Below, in pieces: positions 55,672-64,000 of a DNA stretch of 64,000 bases. A program made the translations under genes and the position numbers. The DNA comes from DATBQN01 sp963755825. GTDB taxonomy: Bacteria; Acidobacteriota; Thermoanaerobaculia; Multivoradales; UBA5704. Position 1 is the first letter of the stretch, and every line of letters begins with the position of its first letter. Below the pieces are notes generated by a model, which saw nothing but the letters and a program-made list of their open reading frames with translations, had not been told where the DNA came from and searched no databases. The DNA lies in the NCBI GenBank assembly GCA_963755825.1, contig CAVWLA010000001.1, positions 372,001 through 436,000 on the forward strand, in the 5' to 3' direction.

Positions 55672-56345
55672 TGCTGCCGCTCCTGATGCCTCGCCTCGCC
55701 GCGATGCTCCTCCTGGCCGTCGGCGGTGTCGTGCCGCCGCCTGCCGCGCCTCGCGTCCACACCGACGACCGCTCGACGGAGGTCTTCCGGCTCGACTGCG
55801 GCAACACGCTCGGGCATCGCGAGGTGACGCTCTTCCGCAACGGCACCGTGCGCCTGCGCGACGGCGCGCGCGGCAAGGAGCAGATGGGCCTGGCCGAGCT
55901 CGGGCCGGACGAGCGGGACGGCGTCCTCCGCCGCCTCGCCGGCGAGGATCTCTCCGAGGTCGAGGAGAAAACAGAGGGACCGGTGGGGGATTGGGTCGAG
56001 CGCTGCGTCCTCGTCCTTGCGCTGCCGGACCGCCCGGCGCGCACCTTCCACTACGGCCGCTACGACACCCTTTCGCTGCCGCTCTCCCGGCTGCTGCGAG
56101 TGGTCTCCGACACCGCCGCCAAGGTGAGAGTGATGGAGGGGGCCGAGCACCTGCCGGAGGGGTACGACCCGCGGCCGGGCGACGTCTTGAAGCGCGTCGA
56201 CGGGCAGATCTTCGAGGTCTTCGGCTTCACCGCCGACAAGAAGGGGGTCGAGCTGGAGGGGGAGGACGAGCCGGTCACCCTCTACGTCCTGCGCGAGCAG
56301 ATGCGGATGGAGTTCGTCGCCCTGATCTCCAGGCCGCGCCAGTGA
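55671..56345 (+). CDS. Exported protein of unknown function
   Basis: A 224-residue protein I do not recognise. Residues 1-25 look like a signal peptide (Met-Leu-Pro-Leu-Leu start, hydrophobic core, PPPAAP). The mature part is mainly polar beta-strand-like sequence with two cysteines (in RLDCGNT and ERCVLVLAL) that could pair in the periplasm, and a C-terminal basic/acidic region with FEVFGFTADKKG. There are no catalytic motifs. Its ATG overlaps the preceding TGA by one base, and rsmD follows after 10 bp, so it is co-transcribed with RNA-processing genes without an obvious functional link. Confidence 0.75.
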   Translation: MLPLLMPRLAAMLLLAVGGVVPPPAAPRVHTDDRSTEVFRLDCGNTLGHREVTLFRNGTVRLRDGARGKEQMGLAELGPDERDGVLRRLAGEDLSEVEEKTEGPVGDWVERCVLVLALPDRPARTFHYGRYDTLSLPLSRLLRVVSDTAAKVRVMEGAEHLPEGYDPRPGDVLKRVDGQIFEVFGFTADKKGVELEGEDEPVTLYVLREQMRMEFVALISRPRQ

Positions 56346-56355
56346 GGCGGCGGCC

Positions 56356-56904
56356 GTGAAGCCCGGCGTGAGGGTGACCGGCGGCACGCTCCGCGGGCGC
56401 GGCCTCGCGGTGCCTCCGGGTGCCCGACCCACCGAGGGGCGGGTGCGCGAGGCGCTCTTCTCCATCTGGAGCGACCGCCTCGACGGCGCCCGCGTCCTCG
56501 ACCTCTTCGCCGGCAGCGGCGTGGTGGGGATCGAGGCGGCGGGCCGCGGCGCCCTCGAGGTCCTCGCCGTCGACGACGACCCCTGCGCCGTGCGGACCAT
56601 CGCCGAGAACGCCGGCCGCCTCGCCGCGGGAGGCGTCGAAATCCGTCGCCTCAAGCTCCCCGGCGGCCTCGCCCGCCTCGCCGGCCGCGCCTTCGACCTC
56701 GTCTTCGCCGATCCTCCCTACGCCTGGAGCGGCTACCCCGCGCTCCTCGCCGCCGCGGCACCCCACCTCGCCCCCGACGGCGAGATCGCCGTCGAGCATT
56801 CGGCGCGCCACGACCTGCCGCCAACCGCCGGCCCCCTGGTGAGGACCGACGTCCGCCGCTACGGGGAGAGCAGCCTCTCCTTCTACCGCCGGCAGCCGGA
56901 GTGA
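56356..56904 (+). CDS. rsmD: 16S rRNA (guanine-966-N2)-methyltransferase RsmD
   Basis: SAM-dependent methyltransferase acting on 16S rRNA of the small subunit. The 182 residues include the RsmD hallmarks RPTEGRVREALFSIW near the N-terminus, SAM-binding VLDLFAGSGVVGIEA, and the catalytic DPPY motif in DLVFADPPYAW. Length is standard. The GTG start at 56356 lies 10 bp after the previous stop. In many genomes rsmD is followed by coaD; here a membrane protein follows instead, after its own promoter-like box. Confidence 0.95.
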   Translation: MKPGVRVTGGTLRGRGLAVPPGARPTEGRVREALFSIWSDRLDGARVLDLFAGSGVVGIEAAGRGALEVLAVDDDPCAVRTIAENAGRLAAGGVEIRRLKLPGGLARLAGRAFDLVFADPPYAWSGYPALLAAAAPHLAPDGEIAVEHSARHDLPPTAGPLVRTDVRRYGESSLSFYRRQPE

Positions 56905-56930
56905 GCCGGCCCGCCCCCTTTCGAGTGCGC

Positions 56931-56936
56931 TAGCAT
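56931..56936 (+). promoter_or_regulatory. Candidate -10 box (TAGCAT) for the membrane protein gene
   Basis: TAGCATCGCGGCGCC precedes TTG 56946 with a 9-nt gap, closely resembling the TAGGATCGCxCGxC arrangement at 32849 and 36847. Confidence 0.38.
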
Positions 56937-56945
56937 CGCGGCGCC

Positions 56946-58643
56946 TTGGCCAGCCCTCTCTCCCCCCCGACATCGCGCCGGACGACCGTCGCCGCGCTCG
57001 CCGCCGGCGCCCTCTCGGTCCTCACCCGGATGCCGTTCGCGGCGCGCCGGATGTGGGATCACGACTCGATCCAGTTCGCCCTCGGCGTCGAGCGCTACGA
57101 TCTCGCGGCCCACCATCCCCACCCTCCGGGCTATCCGCTCTACATCGCGTTGCTGAAGCTCCTCGCCGCCTGCGGCGTCGACTCGCTCCACGGCATGGTG
57201 GCGCTGTCGATCGCGGGGGAGGCGGCCGGCGCGGCGCTCCTGCTCCTTCTGGTGACGCGGCTCGTCGCCGCCGAGGCGAGCGGCATCGAGCCGGCGGCGA
57301 GCGGCGACTCCGCGCTCGCGGCGGGGATCTTTGCCGCCGCTCTTTACGTCTTCAACCCGATCCTCTGGTTCTACGGTGAGCTGCCGCTCGTCTACGCCGT
57401 CGAAGGCGGCATGACGGTCGCCGTCGCCTACGCGGCCCTCGCCATGGCCGACGGCGCCGGATGCTTCCTCGGCGCCTGCGCGCTCTTCGCGGTGGTCGGC
57501 GGCATCCGCCAGTCGACGATGCTCCTGCTGGCGCCGCTGATGCTCTTCGGCGCCTGGCGGGCGTTCCGCCGGGGCCGGCTCTCCTGGCGCTTGGCGGCGG
57601 CCGGCGCGTCGCTCTTCGGCGCTCTGTTCGTCGCCTGGTTCGTGCCGCTCTGCCGGCTCGCCGGCGGCTACGGCGCCTACCGGCGGATCAGCGCGGAGAA
57701 CTTCGCGGTGCTCCTGCCGCAGACCTCGATCCTCTACGGCGCCGGATGGCGTGCGCTCGAGCACAACCTCGAGGTGCTCACCAAGTGGGCGCTCCAGGGG
57801 CTGCTGCCCGCCGCTGCAGCGCTCCTCGTCCTCTGGGCCGCGGCGCCGGCGGCGATCGGCCCCGGGCTGCGCTGCCTGCGGCGGCGGGGAGCGCTCCTCG
57901 CGGCCTGGGCGCTGCCGCCGATCGCCTTCTTCGCCCTCTTCCACGTCACCAAGGCGGGCTACACGCTCGTCCACCTACCGGCTCTCCTCGCCGCCGCCGC
58001 GCTGGCGGCTTCTCCCGCCCTCGCCCCAGCTCCGGGCCGGCGGCGGGCGCTGCCGGCGATCGCGACCGCCGTCGGTGTCGCCATCGTCGCCGGCGCCGGC
58101 CTCTTCCTCTTCGGCGCCGACCGCCGGCCGGAGCAGAGCCGGCTCTGGGCGGTCGTCCGCCACGAGTGGAACCGCGGCACTCTCGCGACCTACGAGCGCG
58201 AGCTCGACGACATGATCGCGACGGTGCGCGAGTTCCCGCCGGCGACGACGGTGCTGGTGGCGGTCGAGCTCGGCGGCACCGGTCCGGCGGGAGCCGAGAG
58301 CTTCCTCTACTCGTGGCACCGGCACCTCCAGTGGTACCTGCCGGAGTATCTGGTGGTCATGGCGGTGCCGGAGGAGGACTTCGCGCTCGTCGCGCGCGGC
58401 CACCAGCCGCTGCAGAAGGAGCTCTCTCAGGTGTGGCTCCCGGCGTCGACCGAGCGACTGCTCTTCGTCCTCTCCGGCCCGACCGGCGACCGCCTGCCGC
58501 TCGGCCCAGCCGCCGTCGCCACCCACGACCACAATTTCTATCTGACCCTCGTCCCCTTCAGCGGCCGGCGCGCCGTGGGTCCGCTCCTCCTCACCGCCGC
58601 GCCGCGCCAGCGCCCGTCGGCGCGCCAGGCCGCGCAGGGCTGA
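56946..58643 (+). CDS. DUF2723-like / GT-C superfamily integral membrane protein
   Basis: A 565-residue membrane protein with about ten hydrophobic segments in residues 15-400, followed by a soluble C-terminal domain of about 170 residues. Just after the first segment it has DHDSIQFALG and HHPHPPGYPLYI, the acidic and HPPGYP motifs of DUF2723-type proteins, whose members resemble lipid-linked glycosyltransferases of the GT-C fold. The likely role is sugar transfer to a lipid, glycan or protein at the outer face of the inner membrane; donor and acceptor are unknown. A TTG start is inferred from the promoter-like box 9 nt upstream and because it leaves a short N-terminus before the first membrane segment. 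A hairpin follows the stop. Confidence 0.8.
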   Translation: MASPLSPPTSRRTTVAALAAGALSVLTRMPFAARRMWDHDSIQFALGVERYDLAAHHPHPPGYPLYIALLKLLAACGVDSLHGMVALSIAGEAAGAALLLLLVTRLVAAEASGIEPAASGDSALAAGIFAAALYVFNPILWFYGELPLVYAVEGGMTVAVAYAALAMADGAGCFLGACALFAVVGGIRQSTMLLLAPLMLFGAWRAFRRGRLSWRLAAAGASLFGALFVAWFVPLCRLAGGYGAYRRISAENFAVLLPQTSILYGAGWRALEHNLEVLTKWALQGLLPAAAALLVLWAAAPAAIGPGLRCLRRRGALLAAWALPPIAFFALFHVTKAGYTLVHLPALLAAAALAASPALAPAPGRRRALPAIATAVGVAIVAGAGLFLFGADRRPEQSRLWAVVRHEWNRGTLATYERELDDMIATVREFPPATTVLVAVELGGTGPAGAESFLYSWHRHLQWYLPEYLVVMAVPEEDFALVARGHQPLQKELSQVWLPASTERLLFVLSGPTGDRLPLGPAAVATHDHNFYLTLVPFSGRRAVGPLLLTAAPRQRPSARQAAQG

Positions 58644-58657
58644 TGGCGGCGGGGTGA

Positions 58658-58675
58658 CCGTTCGGCGACGAACGG
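58658..58675. terminator. Hairpin after the membrane protein gene
   Basis: A 7-bp perfect stem (ccgttcg / cgaacgg) with a GCGA loop, 14 nt past the stop at 58643. There is no T-tract. Confidence 0.35.
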
Positions 58676-58777
58676 GCGACGGGGCGTCTTCGGGATGCCT
58701 CCACAGTTGTCGCGCGCCGGTCCCTGTGAGAGGCTGTCGAGGCCCAACCCACCGGATGACCTAGCGGACGACCCCCA

Positions 58778-60205
58778 GTGACACAGCCGATCCGGTCCCG
58801 AGACTCCCAGGCGGCCGGCTCGGCAGACGCCCGACAGCCGGCGCGGCAGGTCCCGCCGTCATCGCTGGGGTCGCCGGGGCCGCCGATGGCGCCGACCTCG
58901 GCGCGCCAGCTGCCGGCACCGATCATCCAGACCCGGCAGGTCGAGAAGTTCTACTCGCAGCCCGACGGCCACCGCATCGAGGTCATCGCGCCGACCGACC
59001 TCGCCGTCTATCCGGACCAGCTGGTGGCCCTCCTCGGCCCTTCGGGCTCGGGGAAGTCGACGCTTCTGCGCATGCTCTCCGGGCTCGCCGCGCCCTCGGC
59101 CGGCGAGGTGATCTGGCACGGCCAGCCGCTCGACGGCCAGCTCCCCAACGTCTCGATCGTCTTCCAGAGCTTCGCCCTCTTCCCCTGGCTGACGGTGCTC
59201 GACAACGTCGAGGCGCCGCTCCAGGCGCGCGGCGTCGCCGTCGTCGAGCGCCGCAAGCGGGCGCTGAAGATCCTCGACACCGTCGGCCTCGACGGCTTCG
59301 AGACCGCCTATCCGAAGGAGCTCTCGGGCGGCATGAAGCAGCGCGTCGGCTTCGCCCGCGCCCTCGTCGTCGAGCCCGAGGTGCTCTTCATGGACGAGCC
59401 GTTCTCGGCCCTCGACGTGTTGACCGCCGAGAACCTGCGCGGCGAGCTGATGGAGCTCTGGCTCAACAAGCGCATCCCGACGCGAGCCATCTTCATGGTC
59501 ACTCACAACATCGAGGAGTCGGTGCTGCTCGCCGACCGCATCATCGTGCTGGGCAAGAACCCGGCCCGCATCCGCGCCGACTTCGCGGTCACCCTGCCGC
59601 ATCCGCGCGACCGCAAGGCGAAGAGCTTCTTCGAGCACGTCGACCACATCTACAAGGTCCTCACCGAGCCCGAGGTCGAGCATGCGCCGCCGAGCTTCGG
59701 CGCCGCCGCGGCGAGGAAGCGGGTGGAGGCGACGGCGCTGCCGCACGCGCGGCCCGGCGGCATCGCCGGCCTGCTCGAGATCCTCCTCGATCGCGGCGGC
59801 ACCGACGACCTCTACCACCTCGCCGACGAGCTGGTGATGGAGGTCGACGACCTGCTGCCGATCGTCGACGCGGCGGTGCTCCTCGACTTCATCCACCTGA
59901 AGGAGGGCGACGTCGCCATCACGCCGGAGGGACGGGCCTTCGCGGAGGCCGACATCCTCACCCGCAAGGTGGTCTTCCGCCAGGCGGCGATCGGCCACGT
60001 CCCGCTGCTGCAGCAGATCAACAACGCTCTGCGCGCCAAGTCCGACCGCGCCATGCCGGACGACTTCTTCTACGACGTGCTCGAGGAGCACTTCAGCGAG
60101 GAGGAGGCGCAGAAGCAGCTCGAGACGGCGATCCACTGGGGCCGCTATGCCGAGCTGTTCGACTACGACGCCAACAGCGGCCGGCTGTTCCTCACCGAGA
60201 GCTGA
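58778..60205 (+). CDS. NitT/TauT-type ABC transporter ATPase with C-terminal AAA-associated domain
   Basis: Energises import of an anion such as nitrate, sulfonate, taurine or bicarbonate. Residues 45-300 are the nucleotide-binding domain: Walker A GPSGSGKST (87-95), Q-loop VFQSFALFPW, signature LSGGMKQR, Walker B VLFMDEPFSALD, and H-loop VTHNIEES. Residues of about 335-475 match the AAA-associated C-terminal domain found on some of these ATPases, thought to be regulatory. The N-terminal 45 residues are Pro/Ala/Ser-rich and may be over-extended, but no better start with an RBS is seen than GTG 58778. The permease follows after 15 bp. The substrate cannot be read. Confidence 0.9.
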   Translation: MTQPIRSRDSQAAGSADARQPARQVPPSSLGSPGPPMAPTSARQLPAPIIQTRQVEKFYSQPDGHRIEVIAPTDLAVYPDQLVALLGPSGSGKSTLLRMLSGLAAPSAGEVIWHGQPLDGQLPNVSIVFQSFALFPWLTVLDNVEAPLQARGVAVVERRKRALKILDTVGLDGFETAYPKELSGGMKQRVGFARALVVEPEVLFMDEPFSALDVLTAENLRGELMELWLNKRIPTRAIFMVTHNIEESVLLADRIIVLGKNPARIRADFAVTLPHPRDRKAKSFFEHVDHIYKVLTEPEVEHAPPSFGAAAARKRVEATALPHARPGGIAGLLEILLDRGGTDDLYHLADELVMEVDDLLPIVDAAVLLDFIHLKEGDVAITPEGRAFAEADILTRKVVFRQAAIGHVPLLQQINNALRAKSDRAMPDDFFYDVLEEHFSEEEAQKQLETAIHWGRYAELFDYDANSGRLFLTES

Positions 60206-60220
60206 GACCCGGAGCACGGG

Positions 60221-61945
60221 ATGGCCAAGCCGGCTCTCGCGAGCACCGTGCTCTCCGACCGCGTCTGGTCGCGCCTCGCCGAGGTCGTAGTGTGCGGCGC
60301 CGTGCTGGCGCTCTTCTACGGCGTCATCACCATCGCCGGCACCTGGCTGGGGCCGTTCACCCCCGCCGCCTCGATCTCGCGGAGCCCCGCCTTCCTGCCG
60401 CGCTACGCCGCCTACTCGCTGCTCCGCATCGCCGTCGCCTACATCCTCTCGCTGGTCTTCGCCATCGGCTACGGCTACCTCGCCGCCTACAACGCGCGCG
60501 CCGAGCGGGTGATGATCCCGCTCCTCGACATCCTGCAGTCGATCCCGGTGCTCTCCTTCCTGCCCGGCGTCATGCTGGCGATGATCGCCCTGGTGCCGCA
60601 CAGCCAGCTCGGCGTCGAGCTGGGGGCGATCCTCCTCATCTTCACCGGCCAGGTGTGGAACATGGCGTTCAGCTTCTACTCCTCGGTGAAGACGATTCCG
60701 CGCGAGCTCCGCGAGTCGTCCGACGTCTTCCGCTTCAGCGCCTGGCAGCGCTTCGTGCAGCTGGAGCTGCCGTATGCCGCGATCGGCCTGGTGTGGAACT
60801 CGATGATGTCGGTCGCCGGCGGCTGGTTCTTCCTCATGGCGTGCGAGATGTTCGTCCTCGGCGCGCGCGACTTCCGGCTCCCCGGCCTGGGCTCCTACCT
60901 GCAGACCGCGGCATCGGCCGGCGACACCGGCGCGGTGATCTGGGGGCTGGCGGCGATGGTGGGGGTGATCGTCCTCCTCGACCAATTCGTCTGGCGGCCG
61001 GTGATCGCCTGGGCCGACAAGTTCAAGCTGGAGCAGGTGGAGAGCTCCGAGGCGACCGGCTCGGCCTTTCTCGACCTGCTGCGGCGCTCGCAGGTCCTGG
61101 CGCTGGTCAAGCGCCGCGCGCTGGCGCCGCTCGGCGAGCGGCTGGTCCGCGTCGCGTCGCGTCGCGGCGCCGCGCGCGCGACCGCCCGGCCGTCGCCCCT
61201 CGCCGTCTGGGCGAGCCGGCTCGCCGCCGCCGCCGGTCTCCTCGGCACCGCCTACGGGGTCTGGCGCGCCGGCCTGGTGATCGCGCGGCTCACCGCGCCG
61301 GCCTTCGAGCAGATCCTCTGGGGAGCGGGGGCGACCTTCCTACGCGTCCTGGTGGCGCTCGCCGTCGGCGCCGCCTGGACCATCCCGGTGGGCGTCGCCA
61401 TCGGCTTCTCGCCGCGCCTGTCGCGCATCGCCCAGCCGCTCGCCCAGATCGCCGCCTCGGTGCCGGCGACGGCGCTGTTCCCCGTCGTCCTCCTGGCGCT
61501 GTCGCGCATCGGCGCCACCTTCTCGGCGCCGGTCGTGCTGATGCTCCTGGGCACCCAGTGGTACATCCTCTTCAACGTCATCGCCGGCGCCATGGCGATC
61601 CCGTCGGACCTCAAGGAGGCGGCGAGCGTCTTCCGCTTCGGCCGCGCCGAGCGCTGGCGGGTGCTCATTCTCCCCGGCATCTTCCCCTTCCTGGTCACCG
61701 GCCTGGTGACGGCGGCGGGCGGCGCCTGGAACGCCAGCATCATCGCCGAGTACTTCCATTTCAAGGACCACACGCTCGCCGCCACCGGCCTCGGCGCCAT
61801 CATCAGCCAGGCGACCGACCGCGGCGACTTCACCCAGCTCCTCGTCGCCACCATCGTCATGGCGGCCGCCGTCGTCACCACCAACCGCCTCGTCTGGCGC
61901 CGGCTCTACCGGCTGGCGGAGACGCGGTTCAAGCTGGAAGGATAG
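60221..61945 (+). CDS. NitT/TauT-type ABC transporter permease, two fused permease domains
   Basis: A 574-residue permease with two binding-protein-dependent transport domains in tandem, each with about six membrane segments. Each half carries an EAA-like loop (ELRESSDVFRFSAWQRF and DLKEAASVFRFGRAERW) that docks on the ATPase, so one polypeptide replaces the usual permease dimer. Segments such as SIPVLSFLPGVML and SVPATALFPVVLL are typical of the nitrate/sulfonate group. The basic linker (about 280-325) between the halves is cytoplasmic. It forms an operon with the upstream ATPase. No periplasmic substrate-binding protein is in the window. Confidence 0.9.
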   Translation: MAKPALASTVLSDRVWSRLAEVVVCGAVLALFYGVITIAGTWLGPFTPAASISRSPAFLPRYAAYSLLRIAVAYILSLVFAIGYGYLAAYNARAERVMIPLLDILQSIPVLSFLPGVMLAMIALVPHSQLGVELGAILLIFTGQVWNMAFSFYSSVKTIPRELRESSDVFRFSAWQRFVQLELPYAAIGLVWNSMMSVAGGWFFLMACEMFVLGARDFRLPGLGSYLQTAASAGDTGAVIWGLAAMVGVIVLLDQFVWRPVIAWADKFKLEQVESSEATGSAFLDLLRRSQVLALVKRRALAPLGERLVRVASRRGAARATARPSPLAVWASRLAAAAGLLGTAYGVWRAGLVIARLTAPAFEQILWGAGATFLRVLVALAVGAAWTIPVGVAIGFSPRLSRIAQPLAQIAASVPATALFPVVLLALSRIGATFSAPVVLMLLGTQWYILFNVIAGAMAIPSDLKEAASVFRFGRAERWRVLILPGIFPFLVTGLVTAAGGAWNASIIAEYFHFKDHTLAATGLGAIISQATDRGDFTQLLVATIVMAAAVVTTNRLVWRRLYRLAETRFKLEG

Positions 61946-61993
61946 ACGGGGCATCGTGGCCGGGCACGCGGGCGCTGCGATCGGCGGCCTGCC

Positions 61994-63781
61994 TCAGCGA
62001 TAGGCCGCGGCCTGGATGTTGTAGAGCTCGGCGTAGTGGCCGCCGTGGGCGAGGAGCGCCGCGTGGGTGCCCGACTCGATGACGCGCGAGCCGTCGAGGA
62101 CGACGATCAGATCCGCCATGCGCACGGTGCTGAAGCGGTGCGAGACGACGAGGGTGATGCGGCCGTCCGCTGCGCTGCTCGCCGCCGTCGCGTAGCGCTC
62201 GAAGAGGGCGTGCTCGGTCTCGGCGTCGAGCGCCGCGGTGGGCTCGTCGAGGACGAGGAGGAGGGGGTGCTCGCGCAGGAAGCCGCGGGCGAGGGCGAGC
62301 TTCTGCCACTGTCCGAAGCTGATCTCGACCCCGTCGGGCCAGGTGAGGCCGAGCTGGGTTTCGAGGCCGGCAGGAAGCTGGTCGACGACGTCGCCGCCGC
62401 CGGCGCGCTCGACCGCCGCGGCGACCGCCGGAGTATCTTCGAGGTGCGCAAGGTCGCCGACGCCGATCGAGTGGAGCGCCTTGAGCTCGAAGCGGAAAAA
62501 GTCCTGGAACGAGCCGGAGAGGCGGCTCCTCCACGCCTCCGGCGGCAGGCGTGCGAGGTCGACGCCGTCGACGAGGATGCGGCCGCTCGTCGGCCGGTAG
62601 AGGCCGCAGAGGAGCTTGACGAGCGTCGTCTTGCCGGCGCCGTTCTCGCCGACGAGAGCGACCACCGAGCCGGGCGCGAGGTGGAGGTCGACGTCCTCGA
62701 GGACGCGGCGCTCGGTGCCGGGATAGGCGAAGGAGACGCCCTCGCAGCGGATCCCTTCGGCGAGCCGCTCGGGGACCGGCGCGTCGGCGCCGGCGACCCG
62801 CGACGCCGCGTAGTCCTCGAGCCAGGCGAGGCGGCGGGAGCCGTCGAGCCAGACGCCGCGGAGGAAGCCGATCTCGCCGACGGTGGCGCCGATGTAGGCC
62901 GAGAGCCGCGCGCCTGCCGCCAGCACCAGCAGCACGTCGCCGGACGAGGCGGCGCGCCGCGTCGCGACGAAGGCGACGGCGGCGACGTAGGCGGCGCCGA
63001 AGAGCGCCCAGCCCGCGGCGTGCCAGGCGGCGCTGCCGCTCCGCGCCGCGGCGACCGGCCCGTACCAGCGCTCCCAGGCGGCCCGCCGCTCGGCCGCCAG
63101 CCGGCTGCCGAGGCGCGCGACGCGAACCTCCTTGCCGGGAGGCGCCGTGGTCGAGAGCGTGAAGAGGTGCCGCGCCAGGCGGTTGGCGGCCGCCCCGCGC
63201 TCCTCCGCGGCGCGCTCGACGCCCGGCCGCCAGCTCGACGTCAGCACCGTCGGCAGCGCGAAGAGGGCGAGGAGGGCGAGCGCCGGGTGGATCGATACGA
63301 GGAGCGCGAAGGTGACGCCGAGGCGGAGGATCCAGCCGCAGGTGGTGAACATCGACATGTACATGTGGTCGAGCACGAAGACCTGGTCGCGCAGCACGGC
63401 GAGGCGGTCGAGGTACTCGGGGCGCTCGTGGTGCTCGACCGTGGCGACCGATGCGACGAGCCGCGCCACGTGCGCCTCGAGCGCGATCGTCACCTGGTCG
63501 CGGAAGCGGCGCTGGATGCGGTCGGAGATGACGCGCAGGAACCAGGTGGCGGCCGCCGACACGCCCAGGCCGGCGGCGGCGGCGAGCGCCAGGCGGCGCC
63601 GGCCGCCGAGAATGCCGTCGGCGAGGAGCTTCAGCCAGAGGGCGAGAAGGGCATCGGGGAGCGCCGCGACGAGAGCCATGCCGAAGGCGGCGCCGAGCAG
63701 CCTCGGCTCGGCCTCGTAGCCGCGGCGCAGAGCGCGCCACATGGCGGGGAACGCCGCCGGTAGATCGTCAGTCGAGCGCAT
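61994..63781 (-). CDS. ABC exporter half-transporter (membrane domain plus ATPase)
   Basis: A 595-residue type-I exporter. Residues of about 1-330 form six membrane helices, and 340-590 the ATPase: Walker [10 protein letters not shown], a signature that reads SFGQWQ ([14 protein letters not shown]) instead of LSGGQ, Walker [14 protein letters not shown], and the H-loop VVSHRFSTV. The SFGQWQ variant is seen in a subgroup of exporters, some near peptide and antibiotic pathways. The ATG at 63781 overlaps the end of the upstream transporter gene by 14 nt, so the two are coupled and probably form a heterodimer. The substrate is unknown; export of the NRPS product is possible but the genes are 29 kb apart. 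It is convergent with the permease gene. Confidence 0.92.
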   Translation of the reverse strand: MRSTDDLPAAFPAMWRALRRGYEAEPRLLGAAFGMALVAALPDALLALWLKLLADGILGGRRRLALAAAAGLGVSAAATWFLRVISDRIQRRFRDQVTIALEAHVARLVASVATVEHHERPEYLDRLAVLRDQVFVLDHMYMSMFTTCGWILRLGVTFALLVSIHPALALLALFALPTVLTSSWRPGVERAAEERGAAANRLARHLFTLSTTAPPGKEVRVARLGSRLAAERRAAWERWYGPVAAARSGSAAWHAAGWALFGAAYVAAVAFVATRRAASSGDVLLVLAAGARLSAYIGATVGEIGFLRGVWLDGSRRLAWLEDYAASRVAGADAPVPERLAEGIRCEGVSFAYPGTERRVLEDVDLHLAPGSVVALVGENGAGKTTLVKLLCGLYRPTSGRILVDGVDLARLPPEAWRSRLSGSFQDFFRFELKALHSIGVGDLAHLEDTPAVAAAVERAGGGDVVDQLPAGLETQLGLTWPDGVEISFGQWQKLALARGFLREHPLLLVLDEPTAALDAETEHALFERYATAASSAADGRITLVVSHRFSTVRMADLIVVLDGSRVIESGTHAALLAHGGHYAELYNIQAAAYR

Positions 63782-64000
63782 CGAGAGCGGCTCCCGATCG
63801 ACCGGCCTCCGGCGCTCCGCCGTCCGCCTCGAAGTGCGATGCCTGCAGCTCGAAGAGGGTGCGGTAGCGGCCGCCGGCCGCCATCAGCTCGTCGTGGCTG
63901 CCGAGCTCGAGCAGCCGGCCGGCCTCGAGGACGGCGATGCAGTCGGCCTGGCGGACCGTCGAGAAGCGGTGCGAGATGAGGATGGTCGTGGTGTGCCGCG
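63768..64000 (-). CDS. ABC exporter half-transporter, C-terminal end only
   Basis: Only the last 76 codons are in the window; the gene continues past 64000. The visible part begins at the H-loop region [18 protein letters not shown], followed by [15 protein letters not shown] and [10 protein letters not shown], the usual end of an exporter ATPase, then an Ala/Gly-rich tail to the TGA at 63768-63770. The reading frame overlaps the start of the downstream half-transporter by 14 nt, a translationally coupled heterodimeric pair. Confidence 0.9.
   Translation of the reverse strand, partial: RHTTTILISHRFSTVRQADCIAVLEAGRLLELGSHDELMAAGGRYRTLFELQASHFEADGGAPEAGRSGAALDALD

Overview
This is a 64 kb stretch of very GC-rich (about 70-75%) bacterial chromosome. 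An LpxC (lipid A synthesis) marks a Gram-negative outer-membrane organism. A small di-heme cytochrome of the reaction-centre-cytochrome-like family, a fused alpha/beta 2-oxoacid dehydrogenase E1, paired secreted amidohydrolases and a giant NRPS together suggest Acidobacteriota (perhaps Thermoanaerobaculia-like). That placement is inference, because the window holds no rRNA or marker set.

Layout. (1) Positions 1-32828: half the window is a nonribosomal peptide synthetase made of two collinear proteins. The first is cut at the 5' edge and reads (A)-T-C-A-T-E. The second is 9,154 residues with seven modules: CATE-CATE-CATE-CAT-CAT-CAT-CAT. Four consecutive modules carry epimerases, so four D-residues in a row are predicted. 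The last protein ends on a carrier domain with no thioesterase or reductase. The condensation domain of its sixth module has lost the catalytic histidine. (2) 32863-33918: a NagZ-like GH3 hexosaminidase. (3) 33919-34842: an intergenic repeat island with a 21-bp tandem array, a long inverted repeat with arms of about 100 bp, and dispersed 30-bp repeats. (4) 34843-41114: RluA-type pseudouridine synthase, secreted DUF2785 protein, sphingomyelin-synthase-like PAP2 phosphatase, di-heme cytochrome, and a coupled pair of exported amidohydrolases, one with damaged metal ligands. (5) 41173-44820: a CHAT-protease/STAND-ATPase/TPR protein of lower GC, the most defence-like gene here. (6) 44938-49378: a response-regulator receiver fused to LpxC, RNase E/G, and a PilZ protein. 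(7) 49564-54233: fused E1 dehydrogenase, 7Fe ferredoxin and a flavoprotein with a halogenase-like WxWxIP motif. (8) 54313-58643: CCA-adding/poly(A) polymerase-family enzyme, exported unknown protein, RsmD, and a GT-C-like membrane protein. (9) 58778-61945: a NitT/TauT-type ABC importer (ATPase plus double-length permease) without a binding protein. (10) 61994-64000: two overlapping ABC exporter half-transporter genes, the second cut by the window edge.

Promoters. Many first genes carry a TAnnnT box, often as TGC-TAnnnT. In several cases it lies only 7-9 nt before the start codon, which suggests leaderless transcripts and helps choose starts. No tRNA, rRNA, CRISPR array, transposase, MbtH gene or phosphopantetheinyl transferase was seen.
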